NCBI GenBank assembly: GCA_934635225.1
Contig: CAKTYZ010000030.1
Location: 1-26,976, forward strand
Source of the DNA: an uncultured Kiritimatiellota bacterium
GTDB lineage: Bacteria; Verrucomicrobiota; Kiritimatiellia; RFP12; UBA1067
Reading direction: 5' to 3'
DNA: 26,976 bases
Shown here: piece by piece, positions 6,295 through 16,200 of the stretch
Layout of the letters: each line of letters starts with the position of its first letter
Numbering within the stretch: the stretch's first letter is position 1
Program-made: the position numbers and the translations under genes
Notes under the pieces: generated by a model
Seen by the model: only the letters and a program-made list of their open reading frames with translations
Database searches by the model: none
What the model was told of the DNA's origin: nothing

Positions 6295-8562
6295 TCATTC
6301 GACCTCAATTTCGCTTTCTGCCTGATTGAAGATTTCAAGCTGATTGCTGATGGTGATTCGATCCACGAACCATCCTTTCTGCTCACACGCCTGAACAAAA
6401 TCATCGAAGCGGTTTACGCCTTTCATCTCCTTGAGCGTCACGACAAGGCCAAAGGCCAGCGCGTCGCGGCTGCCATCGTTTCGCCTGTCTTTCGTAACGA
6501 CGCGGATGCCCCACATCTGTGAAACACCGGGCTTGCGCGGTTTGGAGCGCGGATTGAGTTCCTCCGCTATGTGCTTGACGTTGTCCCACTTGCGGAACAT
6601 GGATCGAGCTGTCTCTTCAAGCGTACCCTGCGCTCCGTCGTCGCATTGCTTGTTGTTGTTGATTGCGCGGACATGCGGCTTACCATCCTTTTCTCCGACA
6701 GGTCCAATGTACACGTCCATTTCCGTAATCGTGTAATCAACACCTTGGTTGCGATCGCAGCTTGGGAAATAGACCAGCGTTGCGCGGGCAAAATACGGAT
6801 GCTTGCCCTCTACAACGGGAACGGGCAGACGATAATTGTATGTTTCCCATTGTTCGGCCGTGGCGGTAATCACGAACTTGATCTCATCATCTGGGCAACT
6901 CACGATTTGCTGAATGTCCTTCGGAACGAGGCCATAGCCCTTGCGCAGCATTTCGTCTCGTGTCCTGTTGTTCCACGAAGCCGCCGCGTCAATCACCAAC
7001 GCCTTGGCAATTTCCCGCTTGATGTGCATGACATCTATGAGATAGGCCATTTTGCGGGCAATCCACGGGGCGGCAAACGAAGTGCCGTCCGTGTAAACCT
7101 TGCGACAACCATTACAAACACACATCCCCATTTCACGGTCTTCGCCATCACCGCCGTAATAGCAAATGTCGGGCTTGTAAAAGAACGACAGAACCGGGCC
7201 GATCCGCGTGTAGCTCGCAGGGTTGCCGTCCATGTCTACGGCGTTGACCACCAAAGAATTCAGCGAATCCGCCGGTGCGCCCAACAGCATATCCGACCGG
7301 CCTTCTGACTCTTTGGGGATGTTGGTTCCCGCGACGACAAATAGCACATCATACATGCGTTGGATTTCGTCGAGAGCGGCGGCCTGGGGCGAAATCGCAT
7401 TCGGATTGATCTCCATGGCCGAACCGAGCGAGAGATTCCAAACGTGGATATCCTGATTTTCGCTGACGATCTGACGAATCTGATGAATGACCTCAAACGA
7501 GCTGAAACGACCTGCCGTCGCAACGCCAAAGTGCCGCACTCGGAACCGTCCACAACCATCGTTAAGTCTCGGATTCAGCGTCGGGCCATCCACGATAATT
7601 GAGCACACCTCCGTGCCGTGCCACTTGTCTCGCAACGTCACGGGGATGTCTTTGTGCAATCGCGATTCGGTCTTAACCCAATCCTTGAAATAGGCATCTT
7701 CGTCAAAAAGCGTATCGATGACACCAATGGTTGGCTCACTGCGTGGTGCGGGTATGTCTGGAAACGTAAACGGATCAAGCGAATCTACCGTTTCCTTGAC
7801 AGGCATCTTGCAGAGATCGTGAACGCTCATTGCGATCAGATAAGGGGCATTGTCGTTCAAGGCGTTAAGCTGCTTTACGTCAAGCTGAACCATTCCATCG
7901 TCCAGGATCGCACTCGGTTTGACTTCAATGCCGTATCTTGCAAGCAAAGTCCGAGGGTCGATCCCAGTTTTATAAAGTGAAACCAATGATGTCTGATCCG
8001 CATGAACTTGACTATGAGCAACCTCGATCTTACGGATGATCAGGACATCATGGATCGCCTTTAAGAACTGTGTCTTAAAATGCGGATGGTCCCGATCCAA
8101 AGCCCCCGCCTTTACCTTTTGCAACGATGCATTGTCAATACAACCGGAAAACGCATGTTCGATGATTTCATCCACGCGATTGAGCAAGTCAACCGAACGC
8201 TGAAGTGTGACAAGAGACACAAAATGCGTGAAAACGTGAGCCGTTATTTCGCACCCATTGCCATCTGTAAAACGCTCAAACCGTGAACCTCGAATCGATT
8301 CATCCGAGGTCCGTGTCGAGCCAGAAAGAATTGCTTGTATGCGTCCGCTTTTAGGCACAATCCGCTGATAGTGAACATTGACAAGGGCACCGCCCGCCCG
8401 TCGATCCGCCTTAAAGAAGGCAAGGACTTCGCCAAGCTGGTTCAGCACTTTCTTTACACGCTCACCGACGAGGCGAAAATCATCGGGAAACTTCGGGCCT
8501 TTTGGCATCGCGGGATTCTTTCGAGACTTCAGTTCGCCACGCAGCTGGATCAGCTCATTCAT
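6295..8562 (-). CDS. Subtilisin-like serine protease (S8 family), partner of AAA+ ATPase
   Basis: The 755-aa protein has an N-terminal region of about 270 residues with no recognised domain, then an S8 catalytic domain and about 230 C-terminal residues. The subtilase site is complete: Asp283 (TIGVIDTLFD), His315 (WHGTEVCSI), oxyanion Asn414 (VVAGTNI) and Ser495 (DGTSFAAPWIA). A Cys cluster (CVCNGC, 481-486) lies just before the serine and could bind metal. There is no signal peptide, so it acts in the cytoplasm. Its ATG follows the ATPase stop directly (TAGATG). Pairs of an AAA+ ATPase and a cytoplasmic subtilase recur in bacterial defence islands; the likely scheme is ATPase-controlled proteolysis after an invasion signal, which is inferred. 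I cannot tie it to a named system. Confidence 0.85.
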   Translation of the reverse strand: MNELIQLRGELKSRKNPAMPKGPKFPDDFRLVGERVKKVLNQLGEVLAFFKADRRAGGALVNVHYQRIVPKSGRIQAILSGSTRTSDESIRGSRFERFTDGNGCEITAHVFTHFVSLVTLQRSVDLLNRVDEIIEHAFSGCIDNASLQKVKAGALDRDHPHFKTQFLKAIHDVLIIRKIEVAHSQVHADQTSLVSLYKTGIDPRTLLARYGIEVKPSAILDDGMVQLDVKQLNALNDNAPYLIAMSVHDLCKMPVKETVDSLDPFTFPDIPAPRSEPTIGVIDTLFDEDAYFKDWVKTESRLHKDIPVTLRDKWHGTEVCSIIVDGPTLNPRLNDGCGRFRVRHFGVATAGRFSSFEVIHQIRQIVSENQDIHVWNLSLGSAMEINPNAISPQAAALDEIQRMYDVLFVVAGTNIPKESEGRSDMLLGAPADSLNSLVVNAVDMDGNPASYTRIGPVLSFFYKPDICYYGGDGEDREMGMCVCNGCRKVYTDGTSFAAPWIARKMAYLIDVMHIKREIAKALVIDAAASWNNRTRDEMLRKGYGLVPKDIQQIVSCPDDEIKFVITATAEQWETYNYRLPVPVVEGKHPYFARATLVYFPSCDRNQGVDYTITEMDVYIGPVGEKDGKPHVRAINNNKQCDDGAQGTLEETARSMFRKWDNVKHIAEELNPRSKPRKPGVSQMWGIRVVTKDRRNDGSRDALAFGLVVTLKEMKGVNRFDDFVQACEQKGWFVDRITISNQLEIFNQAESEIEVE

Positions 8563-9612
8563 CTATGCCTCACCTTGAAGTTCGCGGCCAACGCCGCTTT
8601 TCGATTGTCCGGTCAACATGCTGATCTCGCGTACCGTGAACCCTTGCTTCTGCAATTCCTTCGCATCAACCGGCTCAACGCCGCAGAGTCCCGAATACAG
8701 CCGCCGCATATAGTCAAAGCCGTTTTCGGGATCGCTGAAGGCAACGGCTGTTTTTATGATGTTCTGAAGATCTCCCGGTAGCGGCAGCTTCTTGCACTGT
8801 TTAAGAATCTTTCGGAACAGCCGCACGTCACGTCCAGCGAGTTTTACCCGTTCGAGATACCTGTCGAGCAATATCTCCGCTATATCGCAAAGATCATCAT
8901 TGCCATAGCGATTGAAATCAACCACATAATCGAACCGTCGCGTGAGCGCACCATCGAAATGCTTGTAAAGATTTGTTGTGGCAATCAAAACGACCTCATT
9001 GGGAAGATAGTCCAAACCCTTCAGCACTTCAGTCGTCGCCCGCCCCATTTCACGAAGATCATTTGAATTCGTCCGATCCAAGGCAATGGCATCCAATTCA
9101 TCAAAAAGCACGACAACCTTGCTCGAATTCGGTATGGACGCAATTGAATGAAACACGGCGGCGATATTTTTCTGCGTCTGCCCCAGCTTGCTGTCAATCA
9201 ACGCCGATTCGTTCACCTGAAAGAGTTCACGTCCAAGAAGTCGGGCGACTTGGATAGCGGCTTGCGTCTTTCCAGTACCCGGACTTCCTTGAAAGAGGAA
9301 CTTGTTCGTGCCTATGTTCTTTTTGACGGCATTGACAATGCCAAGGATATCTTTGGTGATCGCGTCAGGCAGCAGGAGCATGTCAGCCGCCTTGGAAACC
9401 TTGTCAAGAAAAGGCGATCTACATTCGACCTCATCGTTGGCCTGCGGAACGAAAACATTGTTGGTCGAAAGCAACGACATAACATAGGCCGCGAGTTGTG
9501 TATCACCCAACGAATCAAATTCGTGGGCGATTTCTCGCGCTTCCGATCTGAATCCCACGTCGTTGTTTTCGACATGGCATCGGATCAAATTTAAGATGCT
9601 CTTTTTCTTCAT
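8563..9612 (-). CDS. AAA+ ATPase (FtsH/spastin-like core), partner of S8 protease
   Basis: The 349-aa protein has an N-terminal helical region (1-75) and one AAA+ module: Walker A GSPGTGKT at 109-116, Walker B VVVLFDELDAI around 166-176, sensor 1 ATTN at 211-214 and arginine-finger candidates Arg225/226 in ALTRRFD. The C-terminus (FTVREISMLTGQSKSGVGRE) looks like a small helix-turn-helix, unusual for this ATPase class and perhaps a DNA or partner sensor. I chose ATG 9612 (MKKKSILNL) because a TGCTATAAT box lies 27 bases upstream, leaving a leader of about 20 nt; the eight extra residues of the longer frame would lie inside that leader. It abuts the protease gene, so the two should be co-expressed. 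Confidence 0.88.
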   Translation of the reverse strand: MKKKSILNLIRCHVENNDVGFRSEAREIAHEFDSLGDTQLAAYVMSLLSTNNVFVPQANDEVECRSPFLDKVSKAADMLLLPDAITKDILGIVNAVKKNIGTNKFLFQGSPGTGKTQAAIQVARLLGRELFQVNESALIDSKLGQTQKNIAAVFHSIASIPNSSKVVVLFDELDAIALDRTNSNDLREMGRATTEVLKGLDYLPNEVVLIATTNLYKHFDGALTRRFDYVVDFNRYGNDDLCDIAEILLDRYLERVKLAGRDVRLFRKILKQCKKLPLPGDLQNIIKTAVAFSDPENGFDYMRRLYSGLCGVEPVDAKELQKQGFTVREISMLTGQSKSGVGRELQGEA

Positions 9613-9638
9613 GAGACTATTACCCCGAAAACGCAAGT

Positions 9639-9679
9639 ATTATAGCATATTTGGGACAACGAAGGCAACGCTGGGACAA
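9639..9679 (-). promoter_or_regulatory. Promoter of the ATPase/protease operon with direct-repeat operator
   Basis: On the minus strand an extended -10, TGCTATAAT (TATAAT at 9644-9639), lies 18 bp after a possible -35, TTGCCT. The octamer TGGGACAA (plus strand) occurs at 9652-9659 and 9672-9679, 20 bp apart, i.e. two helical turns on one face. The first copy lies inside the -10/-35 spacer and the second just upstream of the -35, so a bound protein could block RNA polymerase. Confidence 0.5.
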
Positions 9680-9685
9680 ACTATT

Positions 9686-9721
9686 TTCGCCAACACTCAA
9701 TTTGTCGCCCATGCGATACTT
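9686..9721 (-). pseudogene. Second short relic of a methyltransferase C-terminus
   Basis: Twelve minus-strand codons read KYRMGDKLSVGE, matching the KYRMGDELNVGD end of the methyltransferase at 10047 and of the relic at 6069, but more diverged and without the stop codon. It is short, so chance cannot be excluded, yet its position between the methyltransferase and the ATPase genes fits a tail left by earlier exchange. Confidence 0.5.
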
Positions 9722-9767
9722 ATTGCTTCGGCAATTAAATATAGTGATTCTGTTTTTCTATGAATCG

Positions 9768-9975
9768 TAAACTCCGATACGTACGGCTCTCGCTACCGCT
9801 CCGCAGAATAGGCCGCCGAAAGGTTGACAATTCCTTGAAAACGGTTTGGAAAAAGATTGTTTTGGGGGCTGGCCTCTGCGAAGCCTGCAAGAACCTGCGA
9901 AGCGGGAATGCGCCACAGAAGCTTGCTTCGGAGGGTAGCCGTAGGCCGCGCGAGAGCGTCAATCATCGGAGTTTA
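9768..9975. mobile_element. 208-bp non-coding element with terminal inverted repeats (MITE-like)
   Basis: The left end reads TAAACTCCGAT, five bases, then ACGGCTCTCGC; the right end, read on the other strand, is TAAACTCCGAT, then GATTGACGCTCTCGC. The complementarity resumes further in (GCTACCGCTCCGCAG against GCTACCCTCCGAAG). No ORF lies between. No clear target-site duplication is seen. It could be a miniature transposon or a long-stem structured RNA. It fills most of the 410-bp gap between the ATPase and methyltransferase genes. Confidence 0.6.
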
Positions 9976-10046
9976 TCACAATATTTCGTTGCCGCATCTA
10001 TAAGATAGGTCATTACCCGTTTGCATTCTGAAACGCCCCATCAATG

Positions 10047-13000
10047 TCAATCACCGACATTCAATTCATCCCCCATGCGGTACTTGATGTCGTAGTTGAT
10101 GATGAAGTCGAGTTCTTCTTCGGTAAAGCCGTAATGTTTGGCAAGGAGTTCGTCTATCTTATCGATGATGGATTTTGAATACTTGGGATAGTATTCATCA
10201 TAAACAACCTTGCCTGTTGCTTTGTAATAGGTTTCCTTGCGTGTTTTGTGGTTTTCATAATCAATCATCAATTCATCAAATAACCTTAGGAGCGCATTTC
10301 TATCTGGCTCTATGTGAGAGATGCAAGGAAAATTATCAACTTCTCGCGCATTTAAGTGTCGGCAATCTGACATCACAAGAAACCACATATAGAATAGTGA
10401 GCTATTTAACATTGCACAGCCAATGGTTGCACTATCCTCATCTTTGAACGAACATATCTTAATGGAGACCGACAGTTTTTCACCTTCCTTCTGATTCCAA
10501 AAATATGGCATTCGTTTTGTTGCCCGGATGAAATACCTGGGGGCGCTATGATAATATAAAAGCCGACCATTCTTCCTACAAAACATTGCCAATCTCGGAC
10601 ATTCATGAACTTTTCTTAAAATACTGTGCTCAACTGGGGTCGATATTTTACTTAGGGATGTAAAATCGGCTATCATTCCATCCGTAAACTGAAGCGTGTT
10701 AAACAGGTATGGCCTGTATTCCGCATTCCATCTGTTATATTTCGTAGTTTTAACAGAATTAAATCCAAGAATGTAAATCAACAAACGCTGATCCACTCCG
10801 TCAAACAGTTTATCTGGGCGTGTATCGTAAGTTGAGAACCAACCTCCTCGCTTCACGATGATGTTAAAAAACGATTCCATCCGATCAGTACAAATGGCGG
10901 AGTGGGGAATAATCATTCCTGTCTTGCCGCCTCTCGCAAGCAACTGTTCCACTCGCTCAATGACATATGCGTACAAATTACCACAACTTAAGGTCTTATA
11001 CCCATTTATTCGATATTCTTTGACCTTCGTATATTCCACATACGGCGGGTTGCCGATGATGACATCGAAGCCGCCGCGCTGGGCCATGACGGGGTAGAAC
11101 TCGGTGTACCAGTGGAACGGCTGGGCGTCCTTGTGCCATTGGTCATAGGTTTTGCCGCTGCCGTTCGTTGCGTAGAGCTGCCGGTCGAGAAGTGTCCGAA
11201 TCGTCGCGAGGCGTTGGTTGATCTCCTTCTTGGCCTTGATGAGGTCGGCGTGCGAGCCGAGCAGGTTGAGCTGTTCGCGGCGGAAGTAGTCGAACGCGGC
11301 GGACGCCTTGGTCATCTCGTCCTCAATCCTCTTCTTGAGTTCGACGTAGGCGAACATGTCGCCGTTGACGAGGCCGTCCTGTATCTCCTTCTCCGTCGCA
11401 TAGCCGACAAGCGTGTTGCCGCAGCGGATGTTGAAGTCGATGTCGGGGAGCGGGTCGAGCCCGAGGTTCGGGTCGTGGCGGTCCACGTCCACGACGGCCA
11501 CCATCTTGAGGAAGAGCCGCAGGCGGGCGATCTCCGTCGCCTCGTGCATGATGTCCACGCCGTAGAGGTTGCGCAGGATGATGTTTTTGTAGACGAAATA
11601 CTTGCGGTTCGAGCGGAACTTGCCCGCAATCTCCTCCAGTTCCGCCTTGAAGAGATTCGGATTCGCCGCGTTCATCTCCTCCATGCGGTCGAGACACGCC
11701 TCGTAGAGCGGTTCAAGGATGTTGAGCGCGGCGAAGAGGAACGCCCCCGATCCGCAGGTCGGGTCGAGAACCGTCACCTCGCGCAGGGCGTTGTAGAAAT
11801 GGAGGATGAAGCGTGAATCATCGCTTTTGCGGATGACGTCCTCGGCGAATAGGCGGATGTCGAGATTGTAGGTGATGAAGTCGTGGATGTCGGCAATCTC
11901 TCCCTCCTCGATCTTCGCCCTGATTTCCGCATGCCTCTGCCGCCGCGCCACCGTCTCGCGCCAGATTTCCGTCGGGAGCGCGTACTTTTCGGGTGTCGGA
12001 CGGTTCCAATCCGCCCGCCGCTTGCGCAGATCGGGCTTTGCCGTATCAACCCCTTTCTCGATTTCGGGCGGCAGGGGCAGTTCCGCGCCCTTGCGGACGG
12101 CCGCGAAGATGTAGTCGTCGGGATTCGCCCGCAGGATCCGCCACACGGGACCGTCCGCCGCGAACGGCTTCGCGTCCACCTTCTTCACCGCCTCGAAGAG
12201 ATACGGCACGATGCAGTTGCGTCCGATGTACTCGGTGATGTCCTCCTTCGTGTAGTAGGCCCCCATCTGCGCACGGTCGTTGATGTACTGCTCGAAGATG
12301 TAGCCGAGGACGTCGGGGTTGATGTCGCGTCCCGTCGCCGTGAGACGGCTGTCGAGGTGCCACCGCCACTGGTCGAAGAACCTGAAAAGGTTCTCGAAGA
12401 CGGCATCGGGGATGTCGAGATCGGGGTTCTTCTCCTCGATCTCGTGCTTCGCGAACATGCCGCCATTCAGGTAGGGGATGATGCCGTACATCTTCCTGAA
12501 CGCGGCAGAGCGCGTGTTCGCCGGCGCGTTCAGCCCTTCTCCGAAGAGCTGTTTCAGGAAGCCCTTGTAGAAGGACGCATAGAACGAGGTCTTGCCGCGT
12601 TGTGCCTGAACGTCCGCCAACCTTTTGCCGAGATAGTCCGTGTCGTTGTCGAGGAAGCCCTTCTTCTGGATGAAGTAACAGAACATGAGACGGTTCAGCA
12701 TGACCGAGGCATACCATTCGCGGTCGCCCTCTTCGGGCAGATTCTCGATGCCCGCCACAAACGCCTTGTGCTGGACACGGAAACCGCGATAGAAGTCCTT
12801 CGTCACCTTGTCGGCATTCACCAGAAACGCGGCATTCACGCGATTCACCACGTCCACGATGGACACGCCCTCATCCGCATCGAATCCGAAAGAGATGTCG
12901 TTGACCTTCTCCAGGAGAAAGGCCGCCTGATCTTCCGTCTGGTACTCGACCGTGACGAGGTGGCGGCGGTCGACGCTCCGCACGGGAATCGACCACAGGT

Positions 13001-13292
13001 GGTGGAAATCCTCTCCCGCTCCCGTCGTCCGGTAGATGACGAAATTGTCGTGGCTCAACTTTCCGAGCTTTGCGTCAAGCACACGGCGAACCGCCGAATC
13101 GGGAATCGTCTCGCCTACGCAGACATACACGCGGAAGCCCCTCTTCTGCGCCACTTCCGAAAGGACGTAGGGTTGCCTGTTCGCCTCAAGCGGAACCGGG
13201 TGGCGTGTCGTGGGATTGTCCCAGCCGCACTCGATGAAGAGGCGCGTAAAGTCGCCCGCCCGAAGACATCCGAGGAATTCGTTTCGTGTCAT
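10047..13292 (-). CDS. Eco57I-type N6-adenine DNA methyltransferase (modification part of a PLD-helicase RM-like system)
   Basis: The 1081-aa protein has an N-terminal region (1-330) usual for large single-chain methylases, GAYYTKEDITEYIGRN at 344-359, SAM motif I DPTCGSGAF at 510-518, GVDIMHEATEIARLRL at 578-593, and catalytic motif IV NPPY at 748-751. The C-terminal 330 residues should hold target recognition. It lies 3 bp after the PLD-helicase gene and is surely co-translated. GC content falls sharply near 11040, just past NPPY, so the recognition region has a different origin from the catalytic part. Its last 40 codons recur at 6069-6191. No nuclease motif is evident here, so cutting would fall to the helicase protein. 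A DISARM-like (DrmMI) or BREX-like reading is possible, but the companion genes are missing. Confidence 0.88.
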   Translation of the reverse strand: MTRNEFLGCLRAGDFTRLFIECGWDNPTTRHPVPLEANRQPYVLSEVAQKRGFRVYVCVGETIPDSAVRRVLDAKLGKLSHDNFVIYRTTGAGEDFHHLWSIPVRSVDRRHLVTVEYQTEDQAAFLLEKVNDISFGFDADEGVSIVDVVNRVNAAFLVNADKVTKDFYRGFRVQHKAFVAGIENLPEEGDREWYASVMLNRLMFCYFIQKKGFLDNDTDYLGKRLADVQAQRGKTSFYASFYKGFLKQLFGEGLNAPANTRSAAFRKMYGIIPYLNGGMFAKHEIEEKNPDLDIPDAVFENLFRFFDQWRWHLDSRLTATGRDINPDVLGYIFEQYINDRAQMGAYYTKEDITEYIGRNCIVPYLFEAVKKVDAKPFAADGPVWRILRANPDDYIFAAVRKGAELPLPPEIEKGVDTAKPDLRKRRADWNRPTPEKYALPTEIWRETVARRQRHAEIRAKIEEGEIADIHDFITYNLDIRLFAEDVIRKSDDSRFILHFYNALREVTVLDPTCGSGAFLFAALNILEPLYEACLDRMEEMNAANPNLFKAELEEIAGKFRSNRKYFVYKNIILRNLYGVDIMHEATEIARLRLFLKMVAVVDVDRHDPNLGLDPLPDIDFNIRCGNTLVGYATEKEIQDGLVNGDMFAYVELKKRIEDEMTKASAAFDYFRREQLNLLGSHADLIKAKKEINQRLATIRTLLDRQLYATNGSGKTYDQWHKDAQPFHWYTEFYPVMAQRGGFDVIIGNPPYVEYTKVKEYRINGYKTLSCGNLYAYVIERVEQLLARGGKTGMIIPHSAICTDRMESFFNIIVKRGGWFSTYDTRPDKLFDGVDQRLLIYILGFNSVKTTKYNRWNAEYRPYLFNTLQFTDGMIADFTSLSKISTPVEHSILRKVHECPRLAMFCRKNGRLLYYHSAPRYFIRATKRMPYFWNQKEGEKLSVSIKICSFKDEDSATIGCAMLNSSLFYMWFLVMSDCRHLNAREVDNFPCISHIEPDRNALLRLFDELMIDYENHKTRKETYYKATGKVVYDEYYPKYSKSIIDKIDELLAKHYGFTEEELDFIINYDIKYRMGDELNVGD

Positions 13293-13295
13293 GTC

Positions 13296-16200
13296 CTACT
13301 TCTCCTGGGAAAGTCCCATTGAACAGATGATGCGGGCGGAGGCGGGCGATTCGCCGTCATCCTCCGGCACAAGGCAGAGGTCGCCGTTGCGCTGCAGTTC
13401 CAGCACGGTCTGGATGATGTCCTCCGCCGGCACGCGCTTCTGGAGCATGCGCCCAAGTTCGTGCTTCGCCGCCTCCTTCATCGGATAGGCGTAGACGAGA
13501 TCGACGGCCGCCTTGAGGTTTTGTTCGAGAAGCGGCATCGGATTCTCCTTGAGACGCGCGGAAAGGATCGCGAAGATCCTGTACTTGGTCGAGGCATGCG
13601 TCCCCAATACGCCCATGCCGGCGTTCGGGGCGTTCTGCAGATCGCGCAGCGCCTGCGCGACCAGCTCGTGGTGGTTCGGGAGCGGCGGGAGGCGCGGCGT
13701 CTGCGCCTCACAGGCAAGGGCCTTGAAGATGCGCGTCGGGGACTTCGAGACGACACGCCCCGCCACGTCGAGCCAGGTCAGCACGTCGCTGTCGTTCCGC
13801 GTCCGGGCATAGGTGATGACGCCCTGCGGCTCATCCCCGCGCGGCTTCGTCGCGTAGACGACGTCCGCCAGGCCCTGTATGCGTTCGCGGAGGGCCGGGC
13901 TGCCCTTCGTCGCCGCCTCCCACACCTGATAGGCCTGCGAGGCGAGATCGACCTCGCCGTCGTCCGCCTCGTCGAGAATGCCCGCCTTCTCGTTGAAGAT
14001 GTCCTTCAGGTTCTGGATGTTGCCCTCGAAGAAGACCTCGTCCGAACCGACCGTCTCAGCATTCGCGTTGATGCGGTCGTTGAGCTTCTTGCGAAGGTTG
14101 ATCGCCTTGTCGATGCCCTCCTGCGGGAAGAAGGAATAGCAGTAGACCTTCTCGGCCCTCTGCCCGATGCGGTCGACGCGCCCCGCGCGCTGGATAAGAC
14201 GGATGATGGCCCACGGAAGGTCGTAGTTGACGACGACATGCCCGTCCTGCAGATTCTGGCCTTCTGACAGCGCGTCCGTTGCGACCAGCACCCGCGTCTG
14301 CCTCTCCGGCGGAATGGGAAGCGGCACATGGTTCGAGACCGGCGAAAAGCGTTTCACGCGCTCCATCACGTCGTTCGTGCCGCCGTCCACCAGATCCACG
14401 TGCGCGACGCCGCGTTTCGCAAGCTGCGCCGCAAGGTAGCGGGCCGTATCGGAATACTGCGTAAAGACGAGAACCTTGTCGTTCCCGTGCCGGTGCGTCA
14501 CGAGGTTTGCCAGCGCATTCAGCTTCTCGTCCTCGGCGGGATTCCACACGCGGCACTTCGCCAAGATGCCGAGGATGATCCTGTTGTCCTTCTGGAGGGC
14601 CCCGGCAAGCGAACGCCTGAAGAAGCGCGGCGAGATCCATTTCACCGACGCCTTGCGCCCCGGAGGGTTCTCCTCGACAATCTTTGCATAGGTCGCCCTG
14701 CCCCACTCTGCGTAGTCCTTCGGATCGACGGAGAACGCAAGTGGCGTAGGCTCCGACGATTCCTCTTCCTCGTAGCAGTCGCCGATTTCCGTTCCGGCGC
14801 CCAGCGGGAGATCGAGCCCGTTCTTCAGCGCGTAAAGATAGACCGCGTTGCGCACGGCGTGGCGGTGGAGCGTCATCAGGAAGGCAAGTCCGCTCGAATC
14901 CATCCGCTTGTAGAATCCGCTTCGGCAGAAGCCCATCATCCGCCGTCCGGCACGGGAAAGGTTCTTCAGGACGTCCTTCTCCGCTCCCGTGGCATCCGCA
15001 CAGGCGCATTCGTCGATGTATTTCTGCAAGCCGTAGCGCGGCAGGGCAAGACCGCCCATCGCCTCGACCACCTCGTCGCCATAGAGACGCTCGAACATGT
15101 CGCCGGGGGCGGTCTTGAAGACGAGCGTCCTTGGAACGCGGTCCGGGAAGTAGTTGCGCGTCCCGTCGTGCATTTCAAGGTAGACGCGCCCGGATTCCGC
15201 ATCCCGCGCGGCATAGTTGCGCCGGATGAAGGTGCGCGTCCGGCGCACGAGATAGAGCTTCATCAGGTCGCGCCAGTCGTCCGTCTGGACGCTCGCCTCG
15301 AAGGCCCCGATAGAGGAGAGCGGCGTTTCGCTGTGCTTGACGGCGAAGGCCTGCTCGCCGCCCTCCGCCTCGATCTGCCGCTCGGGACGGATGCCAAGAT
15401 CCTCGTCGGCATCGACGAAGAGCCGCAGCTGATTGGCGAGATCCGTGAAATCCTTGTTGTAGGGCGTCGCCGTGAGGAGGAGCACCTTGTTGTCCTGATA
15501 GTCCAGCAAATCCTTGATCGCGGCATACCGCTGTCCCGTGCCGTTCCGCAAGTTGTGGCTTTCATCGACGATGACGAGCCGGTAGTAGCGTTCGCGGTGC
15601 GGGTCGAACCTCTCGGCAATTGACTTTACGCCCATCTTGAGGTCATACCGCCGCGCATACTCTTTCCACATTTCGGTCAGATTCGGCGGACAGATGACGA
15701 GCGTCGAAGCGCCCAGCGTCTCCTCATAGAACTTCGCGACGGCACAGGCCGTGATCGTCTTGCCGAGGCCCACGACGTCGCCGATCATCGCGCCGCCGCG
15801 CTTCTCGAGATGCCGAACCGCCAATTTCACCGCCGTCTTCTGGAAGTCGAAAAGTTCCGTGTCGAACGGCGCGGGCAGATGGTATTCCGAGACGCCCTGC
15901 CGCGCCTCGCGGCTGAGGTGATACATGATCTTCAGGTAGACCTCGTAGGGAGACGGCCCGTTCTCGGACGCCCAACACGCATCCAAAGCGGCCATGAGGT
16001 CGGCTGTGACATCGATGGAGAATCGGTCGTTCCAGCGTTCATCGAACCACGCGGCATAACGCTGATTGTCATGGTAGTCCCCGAACTCCGCATCCAGCTC
16101 GCCGTTTCGAGAAAGGCCGCCGAGCGTGAGATTGCTCGACCCCATGATGGACATGACCGGGTTCGAGGTGTCCGTCGGACGGTAGGCCAGATAGAGTTTC

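Noticed and set aside
6083..6298. 71-codon minus-strand ORF starting MNIIGEQLF after the protease gene
   Set aside because: It runs through the methyltransferase tail relic in the wrong frame; the conserved frame is the one ending at 6069.
9686..9697. AGTGTTGGCGAA (minus) shared upstream of the ATPase and F5/8C promoters (9686 and 24712 areas)
   Set aside because: Only 12 bases match, and their distance to the -10 differs (about 42 against 19 bases), so a common operator is not supported.
11883..13322. Long open frame on the plus strand opposite the methyltransferase gene
   Set aside because: It is the antisense shadow of a GC-rich gene with no recognisable motifs; similar long shadows face the helicase, GH20 and F5/8C genes.
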